DNA of 64,000 nucleotides, from positions 310,001-374,000 of the forward strand of contig NZ_QNVY02000001.1 in assembly GCF_003314435.2 (NCBI RefSeq), in the 5' to 3' direction. Positions 28,056 to 37,626 of this stretch are shown one piece after another; position 1 is the stretch's first letter, and each line of letters opens with the position of its first letter. Under the pieces are notes generated by a model. The model was not told the origin of the DNA and ran no database searches. It saw nothing but the letters and a program-made list of their open reading frames with translations. Position numbers and translations under genes: made by a program. Source of the DNA: Flavobacterium petrolei (GTDB taxonomy: Bacteria; Bacteroidota; Bacteroidia; Flavobacteriales; Flavobacteriaceae).

Positions 28056-29342
28056 TTACTTATTTAAAACTGCATGCATCGGGTTCTTTGCTTTATCTTC
28101 AATCGAATATCCTTCTGCTACTGCAGCATCTCCCTCTAATTCTCTATCAATCAAATTTTGGAGTGCTTCCTCTCTTTTGGCAGCATCTTTCATTTCCTGT
28201 GCAATTTCTTCTTCCTTTTTAGTTACACTTATAATAATTCCAAGTGCAAAACAAGTCATCCAGATAGAACTTCCCCCACTACTTATTAGCGGCAGTGTTT
28301 GTCCGGTAACGGGCAATAATTCAACCGCAACGGCCATATTTACCATTGCCTGAAATATCATTGGAAAACCCAAACCGACCACTACTAATTTCCCAAATAG
28401 CGAATTGGCTTTGTGCGAAGCGATAATAAAACGAAATAACAATAATAAATACAATGCCAACACTCCCAAACCTCCTATTAGTCCGTATTCTTCAACAATT
28501 ATGGCAAAAATAAAATCGGAAGAAGATTGCGGCAAAAAGTTCTTTTGAATACTTTTCCCTGGACCTAAGCCGTATATTTTTCCCGAAGCAATTGCTATTT
28601 TAGCTTTTTCTATTTGATAGTCATCCTCGCCCGGTTTGTCACTTGTAAAATTATCAATACGATTGATCCACGTATCAACCCGGTTTGGGAATGCATCTGG
28701 AAATGCTTTTGCAATAAGTATAAAAAAAGCAAGAAATACGATCCCTGAGCCCACAACAATTCCGATGTAGCGCAGTGGATATTTACCTATAAAAACCAAC
28801 ATTAAAACCATCGAAAAAATTAATGCAGTTGTCGAGAAGTTAGCTGGTAAAATAAATAACAATGTAACAAAAACAGGAATCCAAAGCTCCAGTACTGAAG
28901 ACTTAAAATCAATAGGCACTTCTCTTGCCTTAGATAAATACCGCGCAACAAAAATAAACAAAACCATTGAGGCCAATGTTGATGTTTGAAACGTAACTCC
29001 TATGAACGGCACTTGTATCCATCGACTGGCATTGGCACCTGCAATTACTGTTCCTTTTATTAATGTGTACGCCAATAAAACCCAAACAATATACAACGCC
29101 CCTTTAGAAACAGCTTTAAAATAGTGATAAGGCACTTTATGCACCATGAAAATAATGGCAAAACCAATACCAATATGCATGATATGCTTCACTAAGTAAC
29201 CTAAAGTATTTCCGTTTCCCTGACCAATGTAGGCCAAATTACTACTAGCACTAAAAACAGGCATAAACGAAAACAAGGCCAATAAGGCCACAAATGACCA
29301 AATCCCTTTATCTCCTTTTAAATTGTTTATTAGTTGTTTCAT
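28056..29342 (-). CDS. ftsW: Lipid II polymerase FtsW (SEDS family)
   Basis: 428 residues, about ten membrane helices, SEDS family. Visible family motifs include the GSGKSIQKNFLPQSSSDFIFAIIVEEYGLIGG-type loop (here GPGKSIQKNFLPQSSSDFIF), and TGQTLPLISSGGSS near the C-terminus. The protein has a hydrophilic C-terminal tail of about 55 residues. It polymerises glycan strands at the septum together with the class B PBP encoded upstream. The 72-bp gap to murD holds a stem-loop. Confidence 0.95.
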   Translation of the reverse strand: MKQLINNLKGDKGIWSFVALLALFSFMPVFSASSNLAYIGQGNGNTLGYLVKHIMHIGIGFAIIFMVHKVPYHYFKAVSKGALYIVWVLLAYTLIKGTVIAGANASRWIQVPFIGVTFQTSTLASMVLFIFVARYLSKAREVPIDFKSSVLELWIPVFVTLLFILPANFSTTALIFSMVLMLVFIGKYPLRYIGIVVGSGIVFLAFFILIAKAFPDAFPNRVDTWINRIDNFTSDKPGEDDYQIEKAKIAIASGKIYGLGPGKSIQKNFLPQSSSDFIFAIIVEEYGLIGGLGVLALYLLLLFRFIIASHKANSLFGKLVVVGLGFPMIFQAMVNMAVAVELLPVTGQTLPLISSGGSSIWMTCFALGIIISVTKKEEEIAQEMKDAAKREEALQNLIDRELEGDAAVAEGYSIEDKAKNPMHAVLNK

Positions 29343-29356
29343 TTTAAGTTTGGGTT

Positions 29357-29406
29357 TAAAGTTTCGTTTAAAGTTTAAAGTTGCTCAACCTTACACTTTA
29401 AAACTT
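29357..29406 (-). repeat. Direct and inverted repeats between murD and ftsW
   Basis: GTTTAAAGTTT occurs twice in direct orientation. AAGTTTAAAGT (29371-29381) can pair with ACTTTAAAACTT (29395-29406) with one bulge. It is the only longer gap between murD and murC and could adjust expression inside the cluster; no function is shown. Confidence 0.4.
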
Positions 29407-29414
29407 AAACTTTT

Positions 29415-30746
29415 TTATAAATTTTTAACGGCTTGTTTGAACTGATTTCCTCTGTCTTCATAATTCTCGAATAAATCGAAACTAGCACAAGCAGGCGATA
29501 ATAAAACCGTGTCCCCTTTTTCTGATAATCGTTGTGCCATTCTCACTGCATCATCCATATTAGAAACTTCGATCATCATATCGACAACATTGCCAAAAAC
29601 ATCGATAATTTTCTTGTTATCTACTCCTAGGCAAATAATAGCTTTTACCTTTTCACGAACTAATGACATCAATTCGTTATAATCATTTCCTTTATCAACA
29701 CCACCAACAATCCAAACAGTAGGTGTATTCATGCTGTCTAAAGCAAAAAAAGTAGCATTAACATTCGTTGCTTTTGAATCATTAATATATTGAACGTTCT
29801 GGATTTTCAAAACTTTCTCAAGACGGTGTTCTACTCCCTGAAAATTAGAAAGACTCTCACGAATTGTCGCCTTTCTTATTTGCATTAATTTTGCCACAGA
29901 GGTTGCTGCCATTGCGTTTTTCATATTATGTTTTCCTTCTAAAGCAATGTGTTCTGTGTCCATTGTAAATTCTTCTCGATTGATCTTTATTTCCATTTTG
30001 TTGTTTTTTATATAAGCCCCTTCGCTGAAAATTTTAGTCAATGAAAAAGGAATTAATTTTGCTTTTGTTGTGTGCGTTTTGAACCATTCATTAATAGCTT
30101 CATCATCTGCATCGTATATGAGGTAATCGTCCTCCGTTTGATTCATCGTTATTCTGAACTTTGCATCAATATAATTTTCATACTTGTAATCGTAACGATC
30201 TAAATGATCTGGACTGATATTCGTAATAATAGCAATATGCGGTTTAAAATCTACAATCCCATCGAGTTGAAAACTACTCAACTCCAGCACATAGGAATCG
30301 TATTTATTATCCGCAATTTGCCAGGCAAAACTCTTCCCGATATTTCCTCCCAATCCAACATTTAACCCCGCTGATTTCAGCAAATGATGCGCAAGCATGG
30401 TAGTGGTTGTCTTTCCATTACTTCCGGTAATCCCAATAATCGTAGCATCTGTAAATGGGGCCGCAAACTCGATTTCTGAAATAACAGCAATTCCTTTTTC
30501 CAAAAGCTTCTTTACTATTGGCGATTTATCAGGGATTCCAGGGCTTTTCATCACCACATCCGCATTCAAGATAAAATCTTCGGTATGTTTTTCCTCTTCC
30601 CAAGCTATTCCATTGATAATAAGAATCTCTTTGTAATTGCCTTTTATCTTTCCAAAATCAGATACAAAAACTTCATATCCTTTTTTCTTACCCAGAATAG
30701 CGGTTCCAACACCACTTTCGCCTCCACCTAAGATTACTAGCCTCAT
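29415..30746 (-). CDS. murD: UDP-N-acetylmuramoylalanine--D-glutamate ligase MurD
   Basis: 443 residues. It begins with the Rossmann-type RLVILGGGESGVGTAIL, followed by the P-loop GITGSNGKTTTTMLAHHLL, NISPDHLDRY, and the C-terminal ligase segment INDSKATNVNATFFAL. These fit MurD, which adds D-glutamate to UDP-MurNAc-L-Ala in the cytoplasm. It starts 1 bp after the mraY stop, so the two are tightly coupled. Confidence 0.97.
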   Translation of the reverse strand: MRLVILGGGESGVGTAILGKKKGYEVFVSDFGKIKGNYKEILIINGIAWEEEKHTEDFILNADVVMKSPGIPDKSPIVKKLLEKGIAVISEIEFAAPFTDATIIGITGSNGKTTTTMLAHHLLKSAGLNVGLGGNIGKSFAWQIADNKYDSYVLELSSFQLDGIVDFKPHIAIITNISPDHLDRYDYKYENYIDAKFRITMNQTEDDYLIYDADDEAINEWFKTHTTKAKLIPFSLTKIFSEGAYIKNNKMEIKINREEFTMDTEHIALEGKHNMKNAMAATSVAKLMQIRKATIRESLSNFQGVEHRLEKVLKIQNVQYINDSKATNVNATFFALDSMNTPTVWIVGGVDKGNDYNELMSLVREKVKAIICLGVDNKKIIDVFGNVVDMMIEVSNMDDAVRMAQRLSEKGDTVLLSPACASFDLFENYEDRGNQFKQAVKNL

Positions 30747-30747
30747 A

Positions 30748-31977
30748 TTATCTTAATTTTAAGGTAACAATTGATAATATGGCCAGCATTATAGCAACAA
30801 TCCAAAAACGGGTAACAATTTTACTTTCGTGATATCCCTTTTTCTGATAATGATGATGCAAAGGCGACATAAGAAATATTCTTCGGCCTTCGCCAAAACG
30901 TTTCTTGGTATATTTAAAATAACTTACCTGAAGTACTACAGAGAAATTTTCGACTAAGAAAATTCCACATAATAACGGAATCAGCATTTCTTTACGGACA
31001 GCTATTGCTAAAACCGCTATAATTCCACCTATCGTCAAACTTCCTGTATCTCCCATAAAAACCGAAGCCGGATACGAGTTGTACCAAAGAAATCCGATTA
31101 ATGACCCCACAAATGCAGCAATAAATACCGTCATTTCCCCTGAGTTTGGGATATACATAATATTCAGATAATTAGAGAAAATAATATTTCCCGATACAAA
31201 CGTGAATATTCCCAGCGCAAGCACTGAAATTGCCGAAGTTCCTGCTGCCAATCCGTCAATTCCATCCGTTAAATTAGCTCCGTTAGAAACGGCAGTAATA
31301 ATAAAAATCACCACTGGAATAAAAATCAACCAAGCCCATTTTTCATATCCCTCGCCGGTCCAAGCCAATAATTCGGCATAATCAAATTCATTATTTTTAA
31401 AAAAAGGAATTGTTGTCGCTGTAGACTTCTCCTCAATTGGCGCAGGCAGAATCACGGTTTCTGTTGGTGCTTTAAAAATATCTGAACTAGAAGTATCAGT
31501 ACGAACCGTTACACCAGCATGAAAATAAAGAACAATCCCTACAATTAAACCCAAACCTACTTGCCCTACAACTTTGAATATTCCTTTTAAACCTTCTTTA
31601 TCTTTTTTGAAAATTTTAATATAATCATCTATAAACCCTATTGTACCCATCCAAAGTGTGGTTACAATCAACAAAACGATGTAAATATTATGCAGTTTGG
31701 CAAAAAGAATTACCGGAACTAGCGTAGCAAAAATGATGATTAATCCACCCATCGTTGGCGTACCTGCTTTTTCGTTTTGACCTGCCAGTCCAAGCTCTCG
31801 AACAGTTTCTCCTACTTGCTGTCTTTGCAAAAAACGAATTATCATTTTTCCGTAAATTGTTGACAAAAGCAACGATAGCATTAAAGCTAATGCAGATCTA
31901 AAAGTAATGTACTGGAAAACCCCTGTTCCCGGGACATCTAGTGTTTTGTCTAAATATTCAAATAAATAATACAGCAT
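30748..31977 (-). CDS. mraY: Phospho-N-acetylmuramoyl-pentapeptide transferase MraY
   Basis: 409 residues, about ten membrane helices. The catalytic motifs are [10 protein letters not shown] with the two aspartates, [35 protein letters not shown], and [10 protein letters not shown]. Compared with the roughly 360-residue enzyme of E. coli it carries an extra hydrophilic loop of about 50 residues (around 155-205, rich in Ser, Thr and Glu) between two helices, which is usual in Bacteroidetes. It transfers phospho-MurNAc-pentapeptide to undecaprenyl phosphate to make lipid I. Confidence 0.97.
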   Translation of the reverse strand: MLYYLFEYLDKTLDVPGTGVFQYITFRSALALMLSLLLSTIYGKMIIRFLQRQQVGETVRELGLAGQNEKAGTPTMGGLIIIFATLVPVILFAKLHNIYIVLLIVTTLWMGTIGFIDDYIKIFKKDKEGLKGIFKVVGQVGLGLIVGIVLYFHAGVTVRTDTSSSDIFKAPTETVILPAPIEEKSTATTIPFFKNNEFDYAELLAWTGEGYEKWAWLIFIPVVIFIITAVSNGANLTDGIDGLAAGTSAISVLALGIFTFVSGNIIFSNYLNIMYIPNSGEMTVFIAAFVGSLIGFLWYNSYPASVFMGDTGSLTIGGIIAVLAIAVRKEMLIPLLCGIFLVENFSVVLQVSYFKYTKKRFGEGRRIFLMSPLHHHYQKKGYHESKIVTRFWIVAIMLAILSIVTLKLR

Positions 31978-32076
31978 ATATTTTTGTTTATTTGGTTAAT
32001 CGTTGATACCTTATCCGTTAATTCCTAATCACATCTTTATTTGCTCAAACAAATAATTCAAGCTCCCGACTAACTC

Positions 32077-33540
32077 TTATTTTCCTAATTGAGCTAATAT
32101 CTCTTTAACTATTTTCATGTCGTCAAAATCATGACGAACTCCATTTATTTCCTGATAGGTTTCGTGTCCTTTGCCTGCAATTAAAATAATGTCATTAGGC
32201 TGAGCCAATTGACAAGCCGTTTTAATCGCTTGTTTTCTATCCGTTATGGTCAATACTTTTTTATAATTCTGCGGGGCAATTCCTTCTTCCATTTCAGTAA
32301 TAATTACCTCAGGATCTTCATTCCTAGGATTATCCGAGGTGAATATTGCTTTATCACTTAAATCCGATGCAATCCCCGCCATAATTGGACGCTTGGTCTT
32401 GTCTCTATTTCCTCCGCAACCAACAACCGTAATTAATTGTTCGTTTTTGGTCCGAATATCATTGATGGTTTTCAATACGTTTTCTAAAGCATCCGGCGTA
32501 TGCGCATAATCCACAATTGCCGTAATATTTGAATCCGAAACAATAAATTGAAAACGTCCCGAAACACTTTCTAAATCTGACAACAATCGAAGTACTTCCA
32601 GACTTTCCATTCCTAACTCAACCGCTGTCCCATAGATTGCCAATAAATTATAGGCATTGAATGTTCCTATCAGCTTAACCCAAACTTCATTTCCGTTTAT
32701 TTTCAACAACAAACCTGACAATTGATTCTCCAAAATTTGAGCCTTGTAATCGGCATACGATTTTAACGCATAACTCAATTTTTTTGCCGCAGTATTCTGC
32801 AACATCACGAGCCCATTTTTATCATCAATATTGGATAATGCGAATGCTGTTTTCGGTAAATTATCAAAGAATGATTTTTTTACATCTCTGTATTCTGCAA
32901 AACTTGGATGATAATCCAAATGATCGTGAGACAAATTCGTAAAAATACCTCCAACAAAATGCAATGCTTCCGTTCTTTTTTGATGAATTCCATGCGAACT
33001 CACTTCCATAAAACAATATTCGACCTCATTTTCGACCATCTCTTTTAGAAAATGATTTATCGTAATTGAATCCGGAGTTGTGTGAGTCGCTTTATATTCT
33101 GCTTCGTCAACCATTATTTTAACGGTAGATAGTAATCCAACTTTAAATCCTGCTTTTTTAAACAATTGATACAATAAAGAAGCGATGGTAGTTTTACCAT
33201 TTGTACCTGTAATTCCAACTAATTTCAAGCTTTGAGAAGGATCACCAAAATAATTTGCAGCCATAAATGCTAGGGCCGAATTGGTATCTTTGACCTGAAC
33301 ATAGGTAATTCCTTTAGCAATGTTTTCTGGAAATGTGTCGCATATAACTGCAACCGCACCTTGAAGAATGGCTTTTTCTATAAAATCATGACCATCAGAA
33401 ATGGAACCACGAATCGCTACAAAAACATCATTGGTCTCGATTTTTCTAGAATCGAAATCCATTTTGTTGATAGCAATATCCGTCGAACCTTTTACGGCTT
33501 CGATAGCTACTTTGTACAATATATCTTTTAGTATACTCAT
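32077..33540 (-). CDS. murE: UDP-MurNAc-L-Ala-D-Glu--meso-diaminopimelate ligase MurE
   Basis: 487 residues, three-domain Mur ligase. P-loop GITGTNGKTTIASLLYQLF, then TTPDSITINHFL, NLSHDHLDYHPSFAEY, and DYAHTPDALENVL. The motif DNPRNEDP is present; DNPR marks ligases that add meso-diaminopimelate and not lysine, so the peptidoglycan should be of the DAP type. The start overlaps the PBP gene by 4 bp. A 99-bp gap separates it from mraY. Confidence 0.97.
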   Translation of the reverse strand: MSILKDILYKVAIEAVKGSTDIAINKMDFDSRKIETNDVFVAIRGSISDGHDFIEKAILQGAVAVICDTFPENIAKGITYVQVKDTNSALAFMAANYFGDPSQSLKLVGITGTNGKTTIASLLYQLFKKAGFKVGLLSTVKIMVDEAEYKATHTTPDSITINHFLKEMVENEVEYCFMEVSSHGIHQKRTEALHFVGGIFTNLSHDHLDYHPSFAEYRDVKKSFFDNLPKTAFALSNIDDKNGLVMLQNTAAKKLSYALKSYADYKAQILENQLSGLLLKINGNEVWVKLIGTFNAYNLLAIYGTAVELGMESLEVLRLLSDLESVSGRFQFIVSDSNITAIVDYAHTPDALENVLKTINDIRTKNEQLITVVGCGGNRDKTKRPIMAGIASDLSDKAIFTSDNPRNEDPEVIITEMEEGIAPQNYKKVLTITDRKQAIKTACQLAQPNDIILIAGKGHETYQEINGVRHDFDDMKIVKEILAQLGK

Positions 33541-35540
33541 GATAATTCTAATAGTATCGTTGTGTTTTTTACTAAATTCTGCCCTGCTGCTAGAGACTGT
33601 TTTTTAACTTTTCCTACCCCTTGTACCTTCACTTTCATCCCTAAATTCCCTAATAAAGCGACAGCATCCATTCCCGACATTCCCTTTAAATTTGGAATTA
33701 TTTGTTGCTTCTTTTGCGATTTAACAAAATAGGAATCATAATTGTTTTCTTGCTTTGGAATTTTTCTGTCCAAGTTTTTAATCTCATTTGTTGATGGCGC
33801 ATCGGTAAAAATCTTTTGTGCAATTCTTTTAAAAACTGGACCTGCCACATCCGCACCATAGTAATTATTCATTGCTGTATTAGGTTTATGCACTACAACT
33901 ATGCAGGAATATTTAGGTTCATCAGCAGGGAAGTACCCCACAAAAGAAGAGGCATAATATTTTCCAACTCCACCAGCTTTTCCGTAATTCACCGCCGCTG
34001 TTCCTGTTTTTCCTGCCATCGAAAAATCCTTAGAATATAATTTCGAAGCAGTTCCTTTTTTTACAACATTTGCCAGAACTGCTCTTAATTTCGAAATAGT
34101 TTGTGGAGAACAAATTCTTGGAATCAAAACTTCTTTTTCATATTTTTTGATGGTTCTGTTCCATTCCTTAATTTCAGAAACAAACTGAGGCTTTACCATT
34201 TCACCATCATTGGCAACCGCGTTATAAAAAGCTAATGTTTGCAATGGTGTAATATGAACCCCATATCCAAAAGCCATCCAAGGCAATGAGATATTCGACC
34301 AGTTTTTATCACTTGGTTGCGGGATATATGGTATTCCTTCCCCTTTAATGGAAAGTCCTAAAGTTTTATTTAATCCAAAATTATTAAGATGATTCACAAA
34401 TCTTGAAGGTTCATCTTTATACGCATTATAAACCGCCTGAACCAGAACTGTGTTCGACGAAAGTTCAAAACCTCTTCCTAATGAAATTTTTCCGTAACCA
34501 CCTTGATGAGAATCGCGTACTTTTTTTCCTGAATATACTACTACTCCACCTTTACTGTCATAAACAGTGCTAGTATCCGCTTTTTTATCCTCAAAAAGCG
34601 CCATTAAATCAGCTAATTTATAGGTAGAACCCGGCTCATGCGATTCGGCTACTGCATAATTTGTAGTCTCATAATAGGTTCCATCATTAGCTCTTCCCAA
34701 ATTTGAAATTGCTTTCACATGACCTGTTTTTGTTTCCATAACCACCACACAACCATGATCCGCCTGATACAATTCCAACTGTTTTAGCAATGCGTGATGC
34801 GCTATATCCTGAACATAAACATCTATTGTAGATATTACATCATACCCATCCTGAGGATCGACTTCATTAATATCCCTTATTGGTTTCCACTGCCCTTTTG
34901 CAATTTTCTGTTTTAAAATCTTACCGTCTTTCCCATTTAGATATTTCCTGAAAGCCCACTCAATTCCTTTTCCGTCTAGTGACTCCCCATTAGAAGTCCG
35001 CTCGTAACCAACGGTACGTTCCGCAATTTTGCCTATCGGATGTTCTCTTATGGTTTCTTGTTCAATTATAATTCCACCTTTATTAGCACCTAGATTAAAT
35101 AATGGAAATCCTTTTATTTTAAAATACTCTGTGTAACTCAAATTTCGAGCTATCAGATAATATCTATTTTTGTTTGCTCTGGCTTTTCGAAGTTCATTTT
35201 CAAAAAAGCTGGCAGGCTTACCTAAAACTGTTGCTAATGAGTCTGACAGGGACTTCACATTTTTTTCGAAAGATTCCACTTTTGGTGCCAAAGCATCAAA
35301 ACGTATTTCATAGTTCGGAATTGATGTAGCCAAAAGACTTCCGTCAGCAGAATAAATATTACCTTTATTAGCAGGAATTACAAAATTTCTAACCGTTCTC
35401 TCTTTAGCTAATTTCCTATAATAATCACCTTCAACCCACTGAATATTTGTCAATTTTACAGCAATTGCTATGGCCATCAAAAAAATGACAAAAGCTACCA
35501 GATAAATTCTGTAGGATATGTATTTATCTTCTACTGCCAT
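33537..35540 (-). CDS. ftsI: Septal class B penicillin-binding protein with PASTA domain (FtsI-type)
   Basis: 667 residues. An N-terminal membrane anchor (residues about 9-28) is followed by a PBP dimerisation domain and a transpeptidase domain with S305-T-Y-K308 (SxxK), SSNTVL (SxN) and AGKTGTAAV (KTG). The last 60 residues (PNLKGMSGMDAVALLGNLGMKVKVQGVGKV) form a single PASTA domain, absent from E. coli FtsI but found in PBPs of Gram-positives and Bacteroidetes. It cross-links septal peptidoglycan with FtsW. Its start overlaps the ftsL-like gene by 10 bp and its end overlaps murE by 4 bp. Confidence 0.95.
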   Translation of the reverse strand: MAVEDKYISYRIYLVAFVIFLMAIAIAVKLTNIQWVEGDYYRKLAKERTVRNFVIPANKGNIYSADGSLLATSIPNYEIRFDALAPKVESFEKNVKSLSDSLATVLGKPASFFENELRKARANKNRYYLIARNLSYTEYFKIKGFPLFNLGANKGGIIIEQETIREHPIGKIAERTVGYERTSNGESLDGKGIEWAFRKYLNGKDGKILKQKIAKGQWKPIRDINEVDPQDGYDVISTIDVYVQDIAHHALLKQLELYQADHGCVVVMETKTGHVKAISNLGRANDGTYYETTNYAVAESHEPGSTYKLADLMALFEDKKADTSTVYDSKGGVVVYSGKKVRDSHQGGYGKISLGRGFELSSNTVLVQAVYNAYKDEPSRFVNHLNNFGLNKTLGLSIKGEGIPYIPQPSDKNWSNISLPWMAFGYGVHITPLQTLAFYNAVANDGEMVKPQFVSEIKEWNRTIKKYEKEVLIPRICSPQTISKLRAVLANVVKKGTASKLYSKDFSMAGKTGTAAVNYGKAGGVGKYYASSFVGYFPADEPKYSCIVVVHKPNTAMNNYYGADVAGPVFKRIAQKIFTDAPSTNEIKNLDRKIPKQENNYDSYFVKSQKKQQIIPNLKGMSGMDAVALLGNLGMKVKVQGVGKVKKQSLAAGQNLVKNTTILLELS

Positions 35541-35878
35541 ATTTTTTCTAAAAAGTTTTTCTCTTTTTCTTTTTTAACTTTAATTTTAATTGGAGGAACT
35601 GTTGACGGAAAAATTTCTTTCTCAATCATTTTCTCAGAAACCGTCGACTCCATCTTCAATTTCTGCAACTCAGAACGTCTGTCTACAAACTCAGAACGCA
35701 ACTCCTTTACTTTATTTGTTAGTTCAGCAATCATGAAAACTTTCTGTTCAAATCGCTGTGTATTTGCAATCATTATAATAGCCAAAAGAATTATAAAAAC
35801 GATGAAACGCCAGTTTTTCACAGCATCATCATTAATTAGAAATCTTGCTTTTAATATGCTGTAAACTCCGTTTTTCAT
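35531..35878 (-). CDS. ftsL: FtsL-like division protein
   Basis: 115 residues: a cytoplasmic N-terminus, one membrane helix (residues about 24-40, WRFIVFIILLAIIMIAN), then a periplasmic stretch predicted as coiled coil (AELTNKVKELRSEFVDRRSELQKLKMES). This is the topology of FtsL, and the position between rsmH and the septal PBP is the FtsL position. Sequence conservation is too low to rely on alone. It would act with FtsQ and FtsB-type partners to activate FtsW and FtsI. Confidence 0.85.
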   Translation of the reverse strand: MKNGVYSILKARFLINDDAVKNWRFIVFIILLAIIMIANTQRFEQKVFMIAELTNKVKELRSEFVDRRSELQKLKMESTVSEKMIEKEIFPSTVPPIKIKVKKEKEKNFLEKIWQ

Positions 35879-35890
35879 TTTTATGACTAC

Positions 35891-36799
35891 TTATCGTTTC
35901 TCAGCTATCCTTAATTTAGCACTTCTGGCTCTGTTATTTTCCTTTATTTCGGCAGCGTCCGGAACAATCAATTTTCCAACGGTTTTGAATGGAACCGAAA
36001 AATTTCCAAAAAAATCACGTTCAGGCTCACCCTCGAACATTCCATTTTTCACAAACCTTTTTACTAATCTATCTTCTAGTGAATGGTAGGATATAACACT
36101 TAATCTTCCTCCTGGATTCAAAATTTCTAAGGATTGCTCCAAGAACTCTTTCAAAACATCCATTTCCTGATTTACTTCAATTCGGATGGCCTGATAGATT
36201 TGTGCCAATATTTTATTTCTGATCCTTTCTGGCAGGAATCTTGCCAAAACTTCTTTTAGTTCATCTGTTGTCTTGATTGGCTTTAGCTCTCTCTCTTCAA
36301 TAATTGTTCTTGCTAAAACCGATGCATTTTTCAATTCTCCATAATCCAAAAACACTCTTTTCAAATTCGCCTCATCGTATTCATTAACAACTCGGTACGC
36401 ATTCAAATCATTTTTTTGACTCATTCGCATATCCAAACCTGCATCAAAACGAGTAGAAAAACCTCTTTCCGGAACATCAAATTGATGTGAAGACACACCC
36501 AAATCAGCTAAAATTCCGTCCACACTTTTCACTCCGTAAAAACGTAAAAAACGTTTTATGAATCTGAAATTCTCGTTTATCAGCGTAAATCTTTCGTCTG
36601 GCAAAGCATTCGCTAAAGCATCTTCATCTTGATCAAAAGCAAACAACTTTCCATCAGGACCAAGTCTTTTCAAAATTTCTTTTGAATGACCGCCTCCACC
36701 AAAAGTTACATCTACATAAATGCCGTCAGGCTTAATATTTAAACCATCTACTGATGCGTGAAGCAAAACCGGATTATGATATTCCATTGTCGTCGTCAT
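35891..36799 (-). CDS. rsmH: 16S rRNA (cytosine(1402)-N(4))-methyltransferase RsmH (MraW)
   Basis: 302 residues. YHNPVLLHASVDGL, the SAM-binding YVDVTFGGGGHSKEIL, the DLGVSSHQFDVPERGFSTRFDAGLDMRM block and SYHSLEDRLVKRF are all RsmH hallmarks. It methylates N4 of C1402 in the 16S rRNA decoding centre. The first ATG (36799) overlaps mraZ by 26 bp; a second ATG four codons later is equally possible. It is the second gene of the dcw cluster. Confidence 0.97.
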   Translation of the reverse strand: MTTTMEYHNPVLLHASVDGLNIKPDGIYVDVTFGGGGHSKEILKRLGPDGKLFAFDQDEDALANALPDERFTLINENFRFIKRFLRFYGVKSVDGILADLGVSSHQFDVPERGFSTRFDAGLDMRMSQKNDLNAYRVVNEYDEANLKRVFLDYGELKNASVLARTIIEERELKPIKTTDELKEVLARFLPERIRNKILAQIYQAIRIEVNQEMDVLKEFLEQSLEILNPGGRLSVISYHSLEDRLVKRFVKNGMFEGEPERDFFGNFSVPFKTVGKLIVPDAAEIKENNRARSAKLRIAEKR

Positions 36800-37247
36800 T
36801 TAAATTCCCCATTACTTCTTCGGCTAAATCTGCAAAATCCATGTCTTCGCCGCTTATTGATTTTTCGTATAAATCTTTGTCCCAAATCTCAACAATATTC
36901 ACCGCTGAGGAGAAAACCACTTCTTTTGAAATACTAGCGAAACCCACTAAATCTTTCGGCACCAACAATCTACCTAAAGCATCAATTTCAACCACTTTAA
37001 CACCAGCCGTAAAACGACGGATAAAGTCATTGTTTTTCTTTACAAATCGATTTAGTTTATTGATCTTTTGCATCATCAAATCCCATTCTTTCATCGGATA
37101 TAATTCCAGACAAGGCTGAAAAACGGAACGCTTCAAAACGAATCCGTTTTGAAGTGAAGCGGCCAACTGCTTTTTTAAGGGCGCTGGCATAAGCAGCCTT
37201 CCTTTAGCATCGACTTTACACTCATATGTTCCGACAATTGTATCCAA
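36774..37247 (-). CDS. mraZ: Transcriptional regulator MraZ
   Basis: 157 residues with the duplicated AbrB-like fold of MraZ: first half GTYECKVDAKGRLLMPAPLKKQL, second half GVKVVEIDALGRLLVPKDLVGFASI. MraZ assembles into rings and represses its own operon by binding short direct repeats in front of it. Exactly such an array (three TACCAC units on the plus strand at 10-bp spacing) lies 44-69 bp upstream of the start codon. It is the first gene of the dcw cluster. Confidence 0.97.
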   Translation of the reverse strand: MDTIVGTYECKVDAKGRLLMPAPLKKQLAASLQNGFVLKRSVFQPCLELYPMKEWDLMMQKINKLNRFVKKNNDFIRRFTAGVKVVEIDALGRLLVPKDLVGFASISKEVVFSSAVNIVEIWDKDLYEKSISGEDMDFADLAEEVMGNLNDDDNGIS

Positions 37248-37272
37248 GAAAAAATTATTAAATGATGTAGAG

Positions 37273-37280
37273 CAAAAATA
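37273..37280 (-). promoter_or_regulatory. TAnnTTTG -7 element of the dcw cluster
   Basis: Minus-strand TATTTTTG, 26 bp before the mraZ ATG. A minus-strand TTG at 37298-37296 inside the first operator repeat could be the -33 element (15-bp spacer). Confidence 0.6.
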
Positions 37281-37290
37281 TAAAAAATAT

Positions 37291-37316
37291 TACCACAATT
37301 TACCACTATATACCAC
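37291..37316 (-). promoter_or_regulatory. MraZ operator: three direct repeats of GTGGTA at 10-bp spacing
   Basis: On the plus strand TACCAC occurs at 37291, 37301 and 37311, exactly one helical turn apart. On the minus strand (the direction of mraZ) it reads GTGGTA three times. A fourth, off-register AACCAC lies at 37332. The array covers the -33 region. Known MraZ sites are TGGGN-type repeats separated by about 5 bp, so the arrangement fits autoregulation. Confidence 0.8.
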
Positions 37317-37590
37317 TTTGTTAATAAGTTTAACCACTTTTAGCTAAAAACCCTTAATTTATGCACAGTCAGAACATTAGCTGATTTTTGTTTTATTTGT
37401 AAGAAACATAATGTTATATAAAAAAGGGTTTCAAACTCCAGGAAAAGTGAATTTTAAATAGTAAGAATAAATGTGAAATATTCAGAAAAAGCGTCTTTAA
37501 TTTTTAAAAAAAACATAGTATTTTTTTATCAATCCCGATAATTTTACAATTAAAAATTGTTGTAAAAATTCATTTTTATATATTAAATCC
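37317..37590. other. Non-coding AT-rich region between divergent mraZ and hydrolase genes
   Basis: The rest of the 379-bp divergent gap. It holds a degenerate fourth operator-like unit at 37332 and otherwise only AT-rich sequence. I see no RNA gene or small ORF in it. Confidence 0.5.
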
Positions 37591-37598
37591 TATATTTG
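37591..37598 (+). promoter_or_regulatory. TAnnTTTG -7 element of the hydrolase-yihA unit
   Basis: TATATTTG, a full match, 29 bp before the ATG at 37627. No TTG at ideal spacing upstream. Confidence 0.5.
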
Positions 37599-37626
37599 TC
37601 AAAATTGAAATCCGGATTCAAAAAAA

